64,000 nt of DNA from Gibbula magus. Lineage: Eukaryota > Mollusca > Gastropoda > Trochida > Trochidae. The stretch lies in the NCBI GenBank assembly GCA_936450465.1, contig OW388299.1, forward strand, positions 40,683,548 to 40,747,547, in the 5' to 3' direction. Both the position numbers and the translations under genes were made by a program. The notes below the pieces were generated by a model. That model saw only the letters and a program-made list of their open reading frames with translations. It was not told where the DNA came from and ran no database searches. Shown in pieces: positions 1 to 11,730 of the stretch (the first letter of the stretch is position 1; each line of letters opens with the position of its first letter).

Positions 1-218
1 TCATAAATACGTTGAATGAGTATAAGAGGAAATGTATGATGTTTATTTGACCAAGTTGATCACTTGCTGAATATTTCATGGAAGTAAATGAAGCTGTAGT
101 TTTGCAAAGAGTGACCCCTGGCCACTTCAAAGAGCTGTACAAACTGTAACTGTTAACTATAAGGCAAACAATCAGATTATGTCAGGGAACACTCAACTGT
201 CTTCTTCTTGTGCAATAG

Positions 219-620
219 GTGATACGCATGTGCTTTATGGGACCCATCAGATTAACATTTCAGAGTTATTATCTTCGACTTAGAGCGCTCAGCTTTCTGA
301 ATTTAGACTGATAGTATCTGTGTTATGAAATGAACTCTACAGTTTATTTTTTCAATCTTTCTGAAATTTTACGCACACTTTGAATATCCATCGTTGATAC
401 GCATGTGTTTCTTTGGGACCGATCAGATTAATATTTATGGCTCTTGACTTAGAGCGCTCAGCTTTCTGATTTCAGACTGATAGTACCTGTGTTATGAAAT
501 CAACTCCTCCCACAGTTTGTTATCAATCTTTCTGAAAATTTACACATGCTTTGGATATACATCGTCGGTGATATGCATTTTCTTTTATCGGACCAATCGT
601 ATTAAAATTTCGGAGTCCCG
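219..620 (+). repeat. Direct repeat of about 173 bp, 2.3 copies
   Basis: Units start near 219, 392 and 568 with GATACGCATGTG/GATATGCAT. They share TTAGAGCGCTCAGCTTTCTGA, a run before TGTTATGAAAT, and CAATCTTTCTGAAA. Diverged copies; no coding frame. Confidence 0.85.
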
Positions 621-811
621 GCCCTTGCCTTTGCCCATTTATCTTCTTCTTCATTTATTGTAAGAAAAACTCTGGAAAGCTGAAATATTGATTACAAACT
701 CCTTATCCAATGGGGATTATTAATTGTAGATTTCGCGAACCTGTGACCCTGTGACCCAAATTTATGGTTCACAGGGTTTACAATCTAAAAATAAAATTGT
801 TGGTATACAGC

Positions 812-990
812 TTAAAAAAAACAATGCAATTGCATTTTCGTCTTGCATAAACGTGTAACCATAACCCTTAAAATAAGGCCATAATTATGAAATATGTTTA
901 GTGCTTTATCATGATGATAGTGTGAAATGATAGTGAAAAATGCACATCCCTGCCTAAATTGGGAGCTCATATTAAAAAAACGAGCACGGT
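812..990. repeat. Dispersed repeat, second copy at 36185-36365
   Basis: Shares TTTTCGTCTTGCATAAACGT, ATAATTATGAAATATGTTT, ATCATGATGATAGTGTGAAA and TTGGGAGCTCATATT with 36185-36365. No coding signal. Confidence 0.8.
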
Positions 991-1049
991 CACTCTTATT
1001 TATTATAACAGTAATATTCATAACAAATGTGTGTTGTCCTCCTACATGG

Positions 1050-1665
1050 ATTTGTCATAAGACATTAAATGGCGTCATCAAAATATATATTTTATAAAGA
1101 GTGTGTTTATCCTCTCAAAGTTAAGTGCAGATATGGTCACGTGTCACAGTTTAAAACTGTCACTTATTTTTCACTTTGACAATTTCTATATATCTTAATT
1201 TCAAATACAATATCGAAAAAGTATTATTTAATATGAAAAACTATTAAAATTATCTTTATTCATAAGCTATGGCATCCGTTTATCTTCAATGTCACACATC
1301 TTTGATAAGAGAAAGAACAGCCATCAATGTGGATACTGTGTCTTCCTTTTTGAGCAATGTGTCAAGTTGAAGTGTCCTTTCTATTCCTTCATTATATTGT
1401 AACAACTTATAAACCAGGCATATACACTACAGAAAACATTACAGATTCATTTATGACATCATATTCAATCTAAAATAAAAACAAGACACAATTATTTTTT
1501 AAAAAACCTTTGATACAGTCTCTCAACAATTATTATGATGGCAGTAGCTTCATCGGGTATGGAAATACCTTAAACAAATATTATGGTTCTGATATGAAAT
1601 TGCTCATTTTACATTGTTCAGTATGGAAATTTATGATCACAAATGATCAAAAAATTATTTCATAA
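1050..1665 (+). repeat. Diverged repeat, related to 11060-11700
   Basis: Collinear with 11060-11700: GCGTCAT, AGATATGGTCACGTG, AGTTTAAAACTGTCA, AGAAAGAACAGCCATCAAT, CAGTCTCTCAACAATTATTA and GGCAGTA. The right-hand copy holds recognisable reverse-transcriptase words, so both are probably old LINE remains. Confidence 0.7.
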
Positions 1666-1832
1666 AGGCCCTGTCGCATTTATCCACAAAGTCCTGGCTC
1701 AAACGCCATTGGGATATCGGTAAACCAAACACTCCAAACAATTGTGAGTTTACAATTTTGAATCCACGTCCACGTACAGTTGCCTCATATTTTAAGATGA
1801 TAAGTGTTTAAAGTGACCATTTAAACACTTTG

Positions 1833-1948
1833 ATGTGATTGGTCAGCTATATGACGTGTCCTCAGACCTTGTGGCAAGGAATCTGTAGATGTGATTGGTC
1901 AGCTATATGACGTGTCCTCAGACATTGTGGCAAGGAATCTATAGATGT
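1833..1948 (+). repeat. Left part of the 56-bp minisatellite
   Basis: About two units of the same 56-bp sequence (GATGTGATTGGTCAGCTATA...) found at 7045-8066, separated from the main array by the LINE insertion. Confidence 0.9.
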
Positions 1949-4900
1949 ATGTATGTATGTGCATGCTGAATACAATATATATCCACTATTCACAATATCC
2001 AGCATTTGTTCACAAATGGTACTCAGTAAAAATAAGTAAATGGGATTATATGTTATCATAACAATTCATTTAGTGAATTAGAGTCTTCTGCAACATCAAA
2101 GTGATATAGCCATTTACATTTCTGCAAAGAACAAAATAGCCACCTATGTCAGTTAATTTGTATAAAATAGACAAACTTCTTCTATACACTAATACAATAT
2201 CCAATGTTTATAGTTTAACACTTATATTCTTAATATACACTGTTGATATTTGTTAATATGTTATATAATATATTGTATAATATGAATATCATAGCAACAT
2301 ATTTATGTTTATATTTTGCATTATTATTTATGTGGGTGAATATGGATTACCAAACGTATTACGCAATGTGTTTGTATATTCAATCCACAATTTATGAGTT
2401 AATTAGCACGTTTTTACAAGCGATTTGATTGTTTATACTGTAGCCTGTTGAAAAGCACTTTCAGTTTGATTTATTCTATTGTCCTTATTTTGTGCTGTTT
2501 GTTTTCTTGGTATCTCATTTTACTGCTAATCGTCAGTCATGAATACAAAAAAGCATTATCAAATATTTCCATATATGTAAGATAATATTTAAAAATTTAA
2601 CTTACCCAAAACAGTCCAAGTGAACAGAAATGACAGCTTGTGATAGCACATGTTAATAACATTCATTCCGTAAATATCAATCTGCAAATATCTCTCACAC
2701 CGTTCAGGAAAAAACAGGTAAAGCATGCGAACAACAACAATCCATGTCTGAAATCTACACACACATGCAAAGCACGAGTTTTTCCCGTTCGTTAAGCCCG
2801 CAGGTAAAAATGCATCCACCCGGTAGTCCGGCCCAACCGACAAATGCCTTCTTCCTATCTATTTGTAAGTAACCTCCTTTTTTCTTTCTTCTGTGTACAT
2901 ATTTTCTTTTCTCACTTTCTTCTCTGCACCCCTTATTTACATAACAGTACATGTACATGGCAATACTGGAACAGACAACCAAGCACAACAATATTTAAAT
3001 GGATGGTAATTTAAAAATATTAACATCAAATTGCCAAGGACTCAATAATAAGAAAAAGCGAATAGATGTTTTTTTCCAATCTCAAACGGAGAAAAGCCGA
3101 TATATATTGTCTCCAAGATACGCATTTTATCCCAGATCTAGAAAAAGTCACCCAAGTCGAGTGGGGCTCAACAAAATGTTTCTTTAGTTCATATAAAAGC
3201 AACTCCCGTGGCGTAGCAATTATATTTGATGAAAACTTTGATGTTGATATATTAGAGATAAGACAAGATAAATCTAATGGCAATTACCTTGCTCTTAAAA
3301 TAAGAACTTACGAAAAAACATTTACTTTGATAACCTTATATGGACCAAACACAGATAGTCCTAAGTTTTATGAAAACCTGCTGCAAATAATAAGAGACTT
3401 TGATTCAGATCACTTCGCACTTTGTGGTGATTGGAATCTCGTTCAAAACCCTAAAGTCGACCTTTTTAATTATAAACATATAAATAACCCAAAGGCAAGA
3501 GATGTAATATTGAACTTTATTGAAGAATACAATGCTTTTGATCCATGGCGCTAATTATATCCAGAGAGTAAACGCTATACATGGAGACAAACGAAGCCCA
3601 TAAAACAATCCCGACTAGACTTCTTTCTATTGTCACGTGATTTAGAACCATTAGTTGATCATACAAAGATTGAATCTGCTTATAAATCAGATCACTCAAT
3701 AACCTGGGTGAACTTGAAATTAAAAGATGTTGAAAGAGGAAAAGGTTTTTGGAAATTCAATAATTCACTTCTCTCAGATAAAGATTACGTCACAGAGGTA
3801 AAATCAATAATAAACGCCACAAAGGAACAATACCAAACAGGGTCAGATTTAAATGGTAATCCTTTATTCAACATAGATGATCACCTGTTCTTCGAAACAC
3901 TACTTCTCATGGTTCGAGGTTTTACAATTAAATACTCATCGGAACGTAAACGAGAAAGAGAAAAACATGAAAAGTATTTGAGGGAAACCCTCGACAATCT
4001 TCAAGAAGATCTCGATGCAACAAACGATATTACTGAAAAAGAAATTATCCTAAATGAAATCAATCAAGCTAACACTAAGCTCGAAAAGCTAAACAACATA
4101 AAAGCTGAAGGTATAATGATGAGATCGAAATGTGAATTGAAAGAAAAGGGCGAAAAACCGACAAAATATTTTTTATCACTTGAGAAATGGAATTTCATTA
4201 ATAAATCTATATGCAAATTAGAAACAAAAGATAACAGAATAATAACTGATACAAGGCAAATATTAAAAGAAACAAAAAATTACTACCAAAATATTTGTAC
4301 TAAGCAAACTTGTTCACCAGTCGATCTAAATGAACTTTTTAAACAGTTTGACGTTCCGTTATTAAATCATATTGAAAAAGAGACCCTTGAAGGCGAACTG
4401 ACCTATGACGAAGTATTAGCATCACTAAAAAATATGAAAAACGACAAAAGCCCAGGCCCATCTGGCTTCACAGTGGAATTTTTTTAATTTTTCTGGCTCG
4501 ATCTAAATACATACTTACGGTCTTTAAACATGTCCTTCAAAACAGGAGAGTTATCGTTGAGCCAAAAACAAGGAGTGATCACATGTATACCAAAGGGAAA
4601 TAAACCGAAACAATTCTTGAAAAATTGGAGACCTATATCGTTACTCAATGTATCGTATAAGATAGCATCAGCTACAATAGCAAATAGAATAAAGAAAATA
4701 CTTCCAAAAATAATAAGCGATGATCAAAAAGGTTTTATGTCAAATAGGTATATTGGAGAATGTACACGTCAAATCTACGATGTTATAGACTATGTAGAAA
4801 GTATGGAAATACCAGGATTGCTCCTGCTTATAGACTTTGAAAAGGCGTTTGACTCGGTTGACTGGAACTTCATTGAACATGTACTTTATTATTTTAATTT

Positions 4901-7061
4901 TGGTTTTTCTATTAAGAAATGGATCGGTACATTTTATAGAAATATAAAGTCAAGTGTACTTGTGAACTGTTTTTCATCAGAATTTTTCGAAATTACTCGC
5001 GGTTGTAGACAGGGTGATCCGTTATCGCCATATCTTTTCATTATTTGCGCTGAAATCTTAAGCATTATGATACGTAATAATAAGAATATAAAAGGGATAA
5101 AGATAGGGAATACGGAATACCTCAATTCGCAGTTCGCAGATGATACCTCTTTGACGTTAGATGGATCAGAAGCTTGCCTTCAGAGTACCCTTCAAACATT
5201 AGAACACTATGCTTCTTTTTCAGGTTTGAAAATAAACACCAGCAAGACGCAAGTTATTTGGATAGGTTCTTTGAAACATTCAAACAAAACATTTTGCAAA
5301 AATTATAAACTAGACTGGTCAAAAAAAGAATTTACAATCCTTGGCATAACATTTACTCACAATTTGGCAGAAATGGTAGAAAGAAACTACAAAGATAAAC
5401 TAAAACAAATTAAGGTTACAATGAACCAATGGCTTGGTAGAGATATCACTCCCCTTGGCAGGACTACTGTCCTAAAAAGTCTTATTTTGCCAAAGTTAAA
5501 CCATATTTCTAGTGTGCTACCTAACCCAAGTGAAAATATGATTGCAGAAATCGAAAAACTATGCTTTAATTTCGTCTGGAAAGGAAAACCAGATAAGATA
5601 AAACGTAAAATAGTAACTAAGAGTTACGATGAAGGAGGGATAAGAGTACCAGATATACGAAATACACTGCTTTCACAAAAGATAAGCTGGATAAGGAGAC
5701 TCTTCCATTCCACTGATAAATCAAAACTGAAAACTCTCTTTGAATTAAACATTTCCCCCTCACACAATGACTTCTATCAGTACAACGAAGCATCAATCAT
5801 AAATGATGTCATTATTCCAAAAACAAATGATTTTTGGAAAGATGTTTTGCATGCATGGGGGCATTTTATAAAACAAAAAGGAAATATTGTTACAAGTCAA
5901 TCTGAAATCCTTTCTCAATCAATATGGCGAAATGACAATATAAAAATAAATAAAAAGGTAATAAATAACAAAAATATGTCAAAATCGGGTATTTATTTTA
6001 TCAATGATATCATAAACTCAGACGGCAACTTTTTAAAATATGAGGAACTTATAAAAAAATATCAATGTAAATTAAATTTTCTCGACTATGGTGGTAAACT
6101 ACATTCAATAAAATCATATACAAAAGAAAAAAACATTGTTACAAATAGTAAGCTGGAATCCCCATTCATTCCATATTTAATTGAAGATATTATAAACAAG
6201 AAAAAGGGATGTCGAGTTTTCTATGATATATTGCAAAAAACACCAAGTCACGAAAATCAAAATAAATATAAACAGAAATGGGAAAGAGATCTGAAATGTT
6301 CACTAGACGAAGATGAATGGAGAATTATACATAAAATGCCTTTTACATCTAATCTAAACTCAAAACTTATGTGGTTTCAATACTCTGTATTACATAGAAT
6401 TCTACCGACAAATGATCTCTTACATAAGATGAAATTAAAAGATACAAATATATGCAATTTCTGTGAGAAAGAAATTGAAACAATACCCCATTTATTATTT
6501 GATTGTCAATATGTTACAAGTATTTGGATAAAGATCAAAGAGTGGTTAGAGGAAAAAACAATAAAAAAAATTCAATTCACAAAAAGAAACATTTGTCTCG
6601 GGTATCCGGAACACAGAAATAAAGTACTTAACATGATAATAACCATCACGAAATATAATATCTTCAAATCCAGCCATATTGGAATTAAACCTACCTTTAA
6701 CTACATAAAACAAGATCTCAAAACCGCATACAATGTTGATAAATACAACTCATACTCAACCTGTAATTACACAAGATTTATGAAATTTTGGTCAAGTTGT
6801 CATTTACTGTTTTAATTGATTAGACCTTGTCCTTAGTATTGATACCTCCTTTTTGCCAATGAGGAGAAAAAATGGAAAAAAAATGATAATGCTTACTATA
6901 TCCAATACTAGCTTCTGTCAAATGTATAGAAAAAATCCCACATTGTCCTAAATAATGTCGTTGTATATATTGATCTATGTTATGTAAGTCTTTCATGCCA
7001 TGTACATGTACTTCAAAAATAAAGAAGTTAAAAAAATATAAAAAAAGGAATCTATAGATGT
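1932..7061 (+). mobile_element. Decayed Tx1/L1-like LINE inserted in a minisatellite
   Basis: A 17-bp duplication AAGGAATCTATAGATGT at 1932-1948 and 7045-7061 brackets the element (1949-7044). It has a roughly 1050-bp 5' region, a large ORF from 2999 to 6815 and an A-rich 3' end after AATAAA near 7016. The ORF aligns along its length with the intact copy at 37603 (CLQDTHF, GDWNLV, NWRPISLLNVSYKI, FADD, CNFCEKEIETIPHLLFDC) but belongs to a clearly different family member. It is broken by one frameshift near 3066-3090 and two in-frame stops, 3552-3554 and 4485-4487. The target duplication equals part of the 56-bp repeat unit, so the element landed inside the array. Confidence 0.9.
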
Positions 7062-8066
7062 GATTGGTCAGCTATATGACGTGTTCTCAGACCTTGTGGC
7101 AAGGAATCTATATATGTGATTGGTCAGCTATATGATGTGTCCTCAGACTTTGTGGCAAGGATTCTATAGATGTGATTAGTCAGCTATATGACGTGTACTC
7201 AGACATTGTGGCAAGGAATCTATAGATGTGATTGGCCAGCTGTATGACGTGTCCCCATACCTTGTGGCAAGGAATCTATAGATGTGATTGGTCAGCTATA
7301 TGACGTGTCCTAAGACATTGTGGCAAGGAATCTATAGATGTGATTGGTCAGCTATATGACGTGTCCTCAGACATTGTGGCAAGGAATCTATAGATGTGAT
7401 TGGTCAGCTATATGACGTGTCCTCAGACCTTGTGGCAAGGAATCTATAGATGTGATTGGTCAGCTATATGACGTGTCCTAAGACCTTGTGGCAAGGAATC
7501 TTTAGATGTGATTGGTCAGCTATATGACGTGTCCTAAGACATTGTGGCAAGGAATCTATAGATGTGATTGGTCAGCTATATGACGTGTCCTCAGACATTG
7601 TGGCAAGGAATCTATAGATGTGATTGGTCAGCTATATGACGTGTCCTCAGACCTTGTGGCAAGGAATCTTTAGATGTGATTGGTCAGCTATATGACGTGT
7701 CCTCAGACATTGTGGCAAGGAATCTATAGATGTGATTGGTCAGCTATATGACGTGTTCTCAGACCTTGTGGCAAGGAATCTATATATGTGATTGGTCAGC
7801 TATATGATGTGTCCTCAGACTTTGTGGCAAGGATTCTATAGATGTGATTAGTCAGCTATATGACGTGTACTCAGACATTGTGGCAAGGAATCTATAGATG
7901 TGATTGGCCAGCTGTATGACGTGTCCCCATACCTTGTGGCAAGGAATCTATAGATGTGATTGGTCAGCTATATGACGTGTCCTCAGACCTTGTGGCAAGG
8001 AATCTTTAGATGTGATTGGTCAGCTATATGACGTGTCCTCAGACCTTGTGGCAAAGAATCTATAGA
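7045..8066 (+). repeat. 56-bp minisatellite, about 18 units, with higher-order duplication
   Basis: The unit starts AAGGAATCTATAGATGTGAT and ends in CCTTGTGGC. Its period is exactly 56 bp (for example 7045 to 7101). The same rare-variant block (TATATATGTG, then GATGTGTCC, GATTAGTC, GGCCAGCTGTA, CCCCATACC) occurs from about 7080 and again from about 7752, a shift of 672 bp or 12 units. This shows block duplication. The array abuts a TIR-element 3' end at 8067-8132. Confidence 0.95.
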
Positions 8067-8132
8067 GCTATCTCAGTATACATTCTTTTTCAGATTTTAA
8101 TCCTCGGAACAGTGTCGATTTTAATCAGACTG
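8067..8132 (+). mobile_element. 3' terminus of a TIR element next to the minisatellite
   Basis: The sequence ending ATCCTCGGAACAGTGTC...TTTTAATCAGACTG matches the 3' end of the complete element at 22968-23392 (TATTCCTCGGAACAAG...TTTTAATCAGACTG). The minisatellite therefore seems to be internal to a copy of this element. Confidence 0.65.
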
Positions 8133-8235
8133 TAAAAGAAACTTAATTTGTAATGTAGGTGCGTAAGATAGCAACAACATACTTCAACATATTTTTCTTT
8201 CGTGAATACAATATTTGTTAATCTAAAGCTTAAAA

Positions 8236-8470
8236 ATTACCGATTTTGGAGTTGGAAACAAGAGTTGACCTTTTTGTCACATTGGTTGATTCTAGGAAAA
8301 AGTAATTCTGTTATAACAAGTGATGTATTACTGGACATAGCTTGAAAATTGCATTCTCTTCCCACAAAGGTTACTCCCTTCAGATTCCCTATCCGATATA
8401 CAACAGAGGTTAGGAACGGAAATGTGTAGGGAGTAACCATTGTGGGAAGAAAATTTGAAAATTGAGTCTC
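8236..8470. mobile_element. Foldback MITE with GGTTACTCCC inverted ends
   Basis: TCTTCCCACAAAGGTTACTCCC near 8356 is inverted at GGGAGTAACCATTGTGGGAAGA near 8430. A short hairpin of the same family lies at 58322-58386 and a single arm at 29300-29335. Confidence 0.65.
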
Positions 8471-8599
8471 TTATTTCCATATGGTTAACGATAAACGAGA
8501 CTGCTTATAATATATCAGAATACATTACGATATAGTGTTTAATAAATATAAATGAAATGTATTATAATTACGGTTAATAAAAAAGCTGAATTAGTATTT

Positions 8600-8820
8600 T
8601 TATTCGTGCACGTGTTTACATAGAACGATTGTTTCAGCGCTTGTTCAAATAGTTCGTCTTCTTTGACGTCATAAAACAATGGTTCTAGTCGTCATTTAAG
8701 TGGTCGTGGCAAGAGGCTTTTTTTGCTACTTTAACCCGATTCAAATTGAATAAAATATGTGTTAGAAACTCATTATCCTCGAAAGTGAGTTTTACGCAAC
8801 TTGTTCAAACTTCTCTCAAA
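8600..8820. repeat. Dispersed repeat, related to 13700-13805 and 60369-60715
   Basis: Shares a CGTGCACGTGTTTACATAG-type start, TTGTTTCAG, GACGTCATAAAACAATGGTTC and an ATTATCCTCGAAAGTGAGTTTTACG-type end with the other copies. Confidence 0.55.
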
Positions 8821-8847
8821 CTCATATATTCTAACTTATAAATGATA

Positions 8848-9172
8848 GAATAGGGGTGTAGTGGTTAGCATGTCTGCCTCTACCGCCAACGGCCCGGATT
8901 CGAATCCCGGTGGAGACAGCAAACATTTGTGACCTGGGTCTTATACTGTGTTGTGTCATTGGGCAAGGCACTTCATCCACATTGCACTCAGTTCAACTAG
9001 CTGTATAAATGGGTACCTGGACATGGGAATGTATGGACCTATACGTCTCGCGGAGCAATTCAAAGGCGGCACCAAACGTATGATTCCTTCAGGGTAGTAA
9101 TTGTGTAGCGCCTTGAGCATACATTGAGCATGGATATGTGCGCATTATAAATATATTATTATAATACTAATC
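8848..9172 (+). mobile_element. tRNA-derived SINE with conserved central domain
   Basis: The head (about 8851-8919) has an A-box-like TAGTGGTTAGCATG and a B box GATTCGAATCCC. The body has GGGCAAGGCACTTCATCC, TAAATGGGTACCTGG and TAGCGCCTTGAGCA, ending in GCGCATTATAAATATATTATTATAATA. These body words are typical of SINEs shared by many animals with a conserved central domain. The tRNA-like part cannot fold as a full tRNA, so it is not called as a tRNA gene. Confidence 0.8.
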
Positions 9173-9183
9173 TAAGGCTAAGA

Positions 9184-9618
9184 CATCCTCGGTTACCCAT
9201 GGTTTTATATATGTTCATTTACTCTCCACATCCTCGGTTACCCATGGTTTTATATATGTTCCGTTACTCTCCACTATATCACCCATGGGAAATTTCATCA
9301 CAGAAATCTGTACCAAAATTACCCGCCCTTGGCCGGCGTGAGCCAATCAAACCGCTACGCAGCTTGGACCTGCGAGCCAATGACAATTCATATCACTTCG
9401 TTTCAAAGCAAGCGAGGTCATTGTGTTAGCCATCCGTCACCGGTTATCTCCCTTGACCATTTTCGTCTTATCCCATTGAGCATTTTTTTTGGTGACTGAC
9501 TTCGTCACGCCGACCAAGGGCGGGTAATTTGAGTACAGATTTTTGTGATAAGGTTTCCCATGGGTGATATAGTGGAGAGTAACGGAGCATATATAAAACC
9601 ATGGGTAACCGAGGATGG
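9184..9618. mobile_element. hAT-like nonautonomous TIR element with 8-bp target duplication
   Basis: Long inverted ends CATCCTCGGTTACCCATGG... and ...CCATGGGTAACCGAGGATG, extending through GTTACTCTCCACTATATCACCCATGGG. The flanks GGCTAAGA (9176-9183) and GGCTAAGA (9619-9626) form an 8-bp duplication. The left end has a 47-bp partial tandem duplication. No transposase. The related shorter copy at 21723-22138 has near-identical 8-9 bp flanks, which supports an 8-bp duplicating class such as hAT. Confidence 0.75.
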
Positions 9619-9626
9619 GGCTAAGA

Positions 9627-10122
9627 GGGCTTCGCAAATATTGGTCGAGGATCTTTTCTTTTTCTTATCTCATTCTGTTTAAGTATTCTTTTTAATAACC
9701 ACTTTTATATATCACCAAATTCAAAATGACCAATGACATCATTTACGCTCTCTCTAATTACTAAAATATTCGTTATTATATCCCAATAATAAAAAACATA
9801 TTCACAATGACAAAATAAACAACCATGTTAATGATGATGCATACAATGCTTAATTCACGATTACAATATGATGCGATTCAAATTCGTTGTAGATATTTAT
9901 AATCGTGACAATTTAATGATTCATACTTAGAGGACAGTTAAATGAAAACCATTGATGTGGAAAGTTATTTTTCAATGTTACACACATTTCTCATGAGGTG
10001 CAATCTCCAGCAACATTGTGTTCTAAGCATTGAGCATGTGATGAACGTATTTTTTAAATCAGACATGATGGGAACGTATGATACAGGGATAAATTTTCTC
10101 TGACACCGTCCACAGAAGAGAT
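9627..10122. other. No recognisable feature
   Basis: AT-rich sequence; no gene, RNA or clear repeat structure seen. Confidence 0.5.
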
Positions 10123-10266
10123 CACAGGGACTTGTATTGTCGAAACTGGCGATTACAAAGAATATGAAGTCGACGATCCAGTCCCATATTCTATTTTATA
10201 GTAAAGGCTGGATCGTCGACTTCATATTCTTTGTTATCGCTAGTTTCCACAATACAAGCCCATGTG
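10123..10266. mobile_element. Foldback MITE, copy 1 (CACAGGGRCTTGTATTGTCG ends)
   Basis: Arms CACAGGGACTTGTATTGTCG...GAAGTCGACGATCCAG and CTGGATCGTCGACTTCATA...CAATACAAGCCCATGTG are inverted around a short AT-rich loop. A second copy with a longer loop is at 55886-56066 and a single arm at 58836-58880. Confidence 0.75.
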
Positions 10267-10900
10267 CATAAAACCTGACATGATAGGAACATATGATAGG
10301 GATAAAGTTGTGTGATCCCGCTTTAATCCATCGTCATGACGTCACTCTATTGTGTTTTCAGTTGATTATTATTTAGGAATCAACTGTTCATTGACTGTCA
10401 GGAGGGGTGGTAGGTGTAGACATTTTCAGTAATTGCTAATCGAGTACATTTTTCGACACTGGTGTATTTTGTTTTAGTGTACATGAATAGGATCTTAAAA
10501 TATCTCTCAACTTGACACGTTCATTTTTGTAATGCATGAACCTGGATTCGAACATGCAACCCTACGCTTGGTAGTCAGCGCTTCTAACAATAAGGCCTCA
10601 AGACGCTGTTAGAAACCTTAGGATTGTTTATCAGCAAGAATCCAACGTTATATTCACGGCACGGAAGGCATGGAAAGGCAGAGTTTCAGCTGTCAATCAC
10701 TTCGTTTCGCGTGGAAGTTTTGAGCTGCACGTGCGTGGAAATATCCATTTCATGAGGGCCGCAGCTACTTGTACCATATCCGATGAACGAGCACTGAAAT
10801 TTGCAAAATATTTGATTTTGGTATTCCATAATTGAAATTTATTGTTTCAAATCTTAAATAATCACATATGCATGTTTCGTGAAGTCATACATGGATTAAG
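10267..10900. other. Intergenic, with a diverged tRNA-like SINE head on minus near 10533-10605
   Basis: Near 10545-10556 the minus strand carries a B-box-like TTCGAATCC, with an A-box-like TTGTTAGAAGCGC at higher coordinates. Too diverged to call a tRNA gene. Nothing else seen. Confidence 0.35.
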
Positions 10901-10901
10901 A

Positions 10902-11001
10902 TGGAGAATGCATTCGGAGCAGTTGATTCGTTAAAAATAATCGCCCTTCGGGGCTCGTTGATTATTTTTGACGAATCCACAGTTCCTCATGCTTTCTCCA
11001 A
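10902..11001. mobile_element. Short foldback element with GC hairpin loop
   Basis: TGGAGAATGCATTCGGAGCA...GATTCGTTAAAAATAATC is inverted as GATTATTTTTGACGAATC...TGCTTTCTCCA around a GCCCTTCGGGGC hairpin. Confidence 0.65.
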
Positions 11002-11059
11002 TACATAACTTTTAATTTCCTTTCACATGCATTCATTATGACATCCTCGTTCTTTGATT

Positions 11060-11730
11060 TGCCTTGAAACAATAAATAGCGTCATAAAGTTGTGGATATA
11101 TTTAATTTAGGGTATCTTTAACTTCTTGAATCTATATAGTATTTGCGGATATGGTCGCTTGACATGGACATAGAACAGTTTGAAACTGTCATCATCTTTC
11201 AGTTGAACATTCAATATGAAAAAGTATTCAAATTAAAAGTAAAATTTTTTATTCAGAATATCTGGCATCTGTTCATCTTTAATGTTGATCCCGCATCTTT
11301 GATTTGAGAAAGAACACTCATCAATCTTTGTTTTTGTGAATTGTTTTACGTTGAAATGTTTGTTAAGATTTATGTGTTGATATGTGTTGATTTTCAATAT
11401 ATTATAACAACTTATAAATCAGACAGATACATTACACATTTCTTTATTACATCATGTTCAAACTAAAATAAACACAAGACAAAAAGCTTTATTTATCCTG
11501 ATTGACTTTGAAAGAGCGTTTGATATACAGTCTCTCAACAATTGTTATGATGGCAGTATATATTCTTTCGGGTTTGGAAATACCTTCAGAAAGGTATCTG
11601 GATTATGATTCAGATATTAAATTTTCCATCTGATATTGGTCAGTATGGAAATGTATCATCACAAAAAGGGTCTAAGCAGGGAGATCCAGTTTCCCCATAT
11701 TTATTCTTATTCTTTGCTGAGATCTAGGAT
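11060..11730 (+). mobile_element. Degenerate LINE reverse-transcriptase fragment
   Basis: From about 11489 the + strand encodes a LIDFERAF-like word and, near 11668, KGSKQGDPVSPYLFLFFAEI. These match the LIDFEKAFD and RQGDPxSPYLF motifs of the LINE ORFs elsewhere in the window, with the sequence between them shortened and frame-broken. The 5' half matches 1050-1665. Confidence 0.75.

Noticed and set aside
2589..2991. Minus frames in the 5' region of the first LINE
   Set aside because: No recognisable domain and not shared with the other LINE; probably chance.
7045..8066. Possible CRISPR array
   Set aside because: Units are contiguous 56-bp repeats without unique spacers, and the genome is animal.
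8851..8919. tRNA gene
   Set aside because: A and B boxes are present but the arms do not form a full cloverleaf and a SINE body follows.
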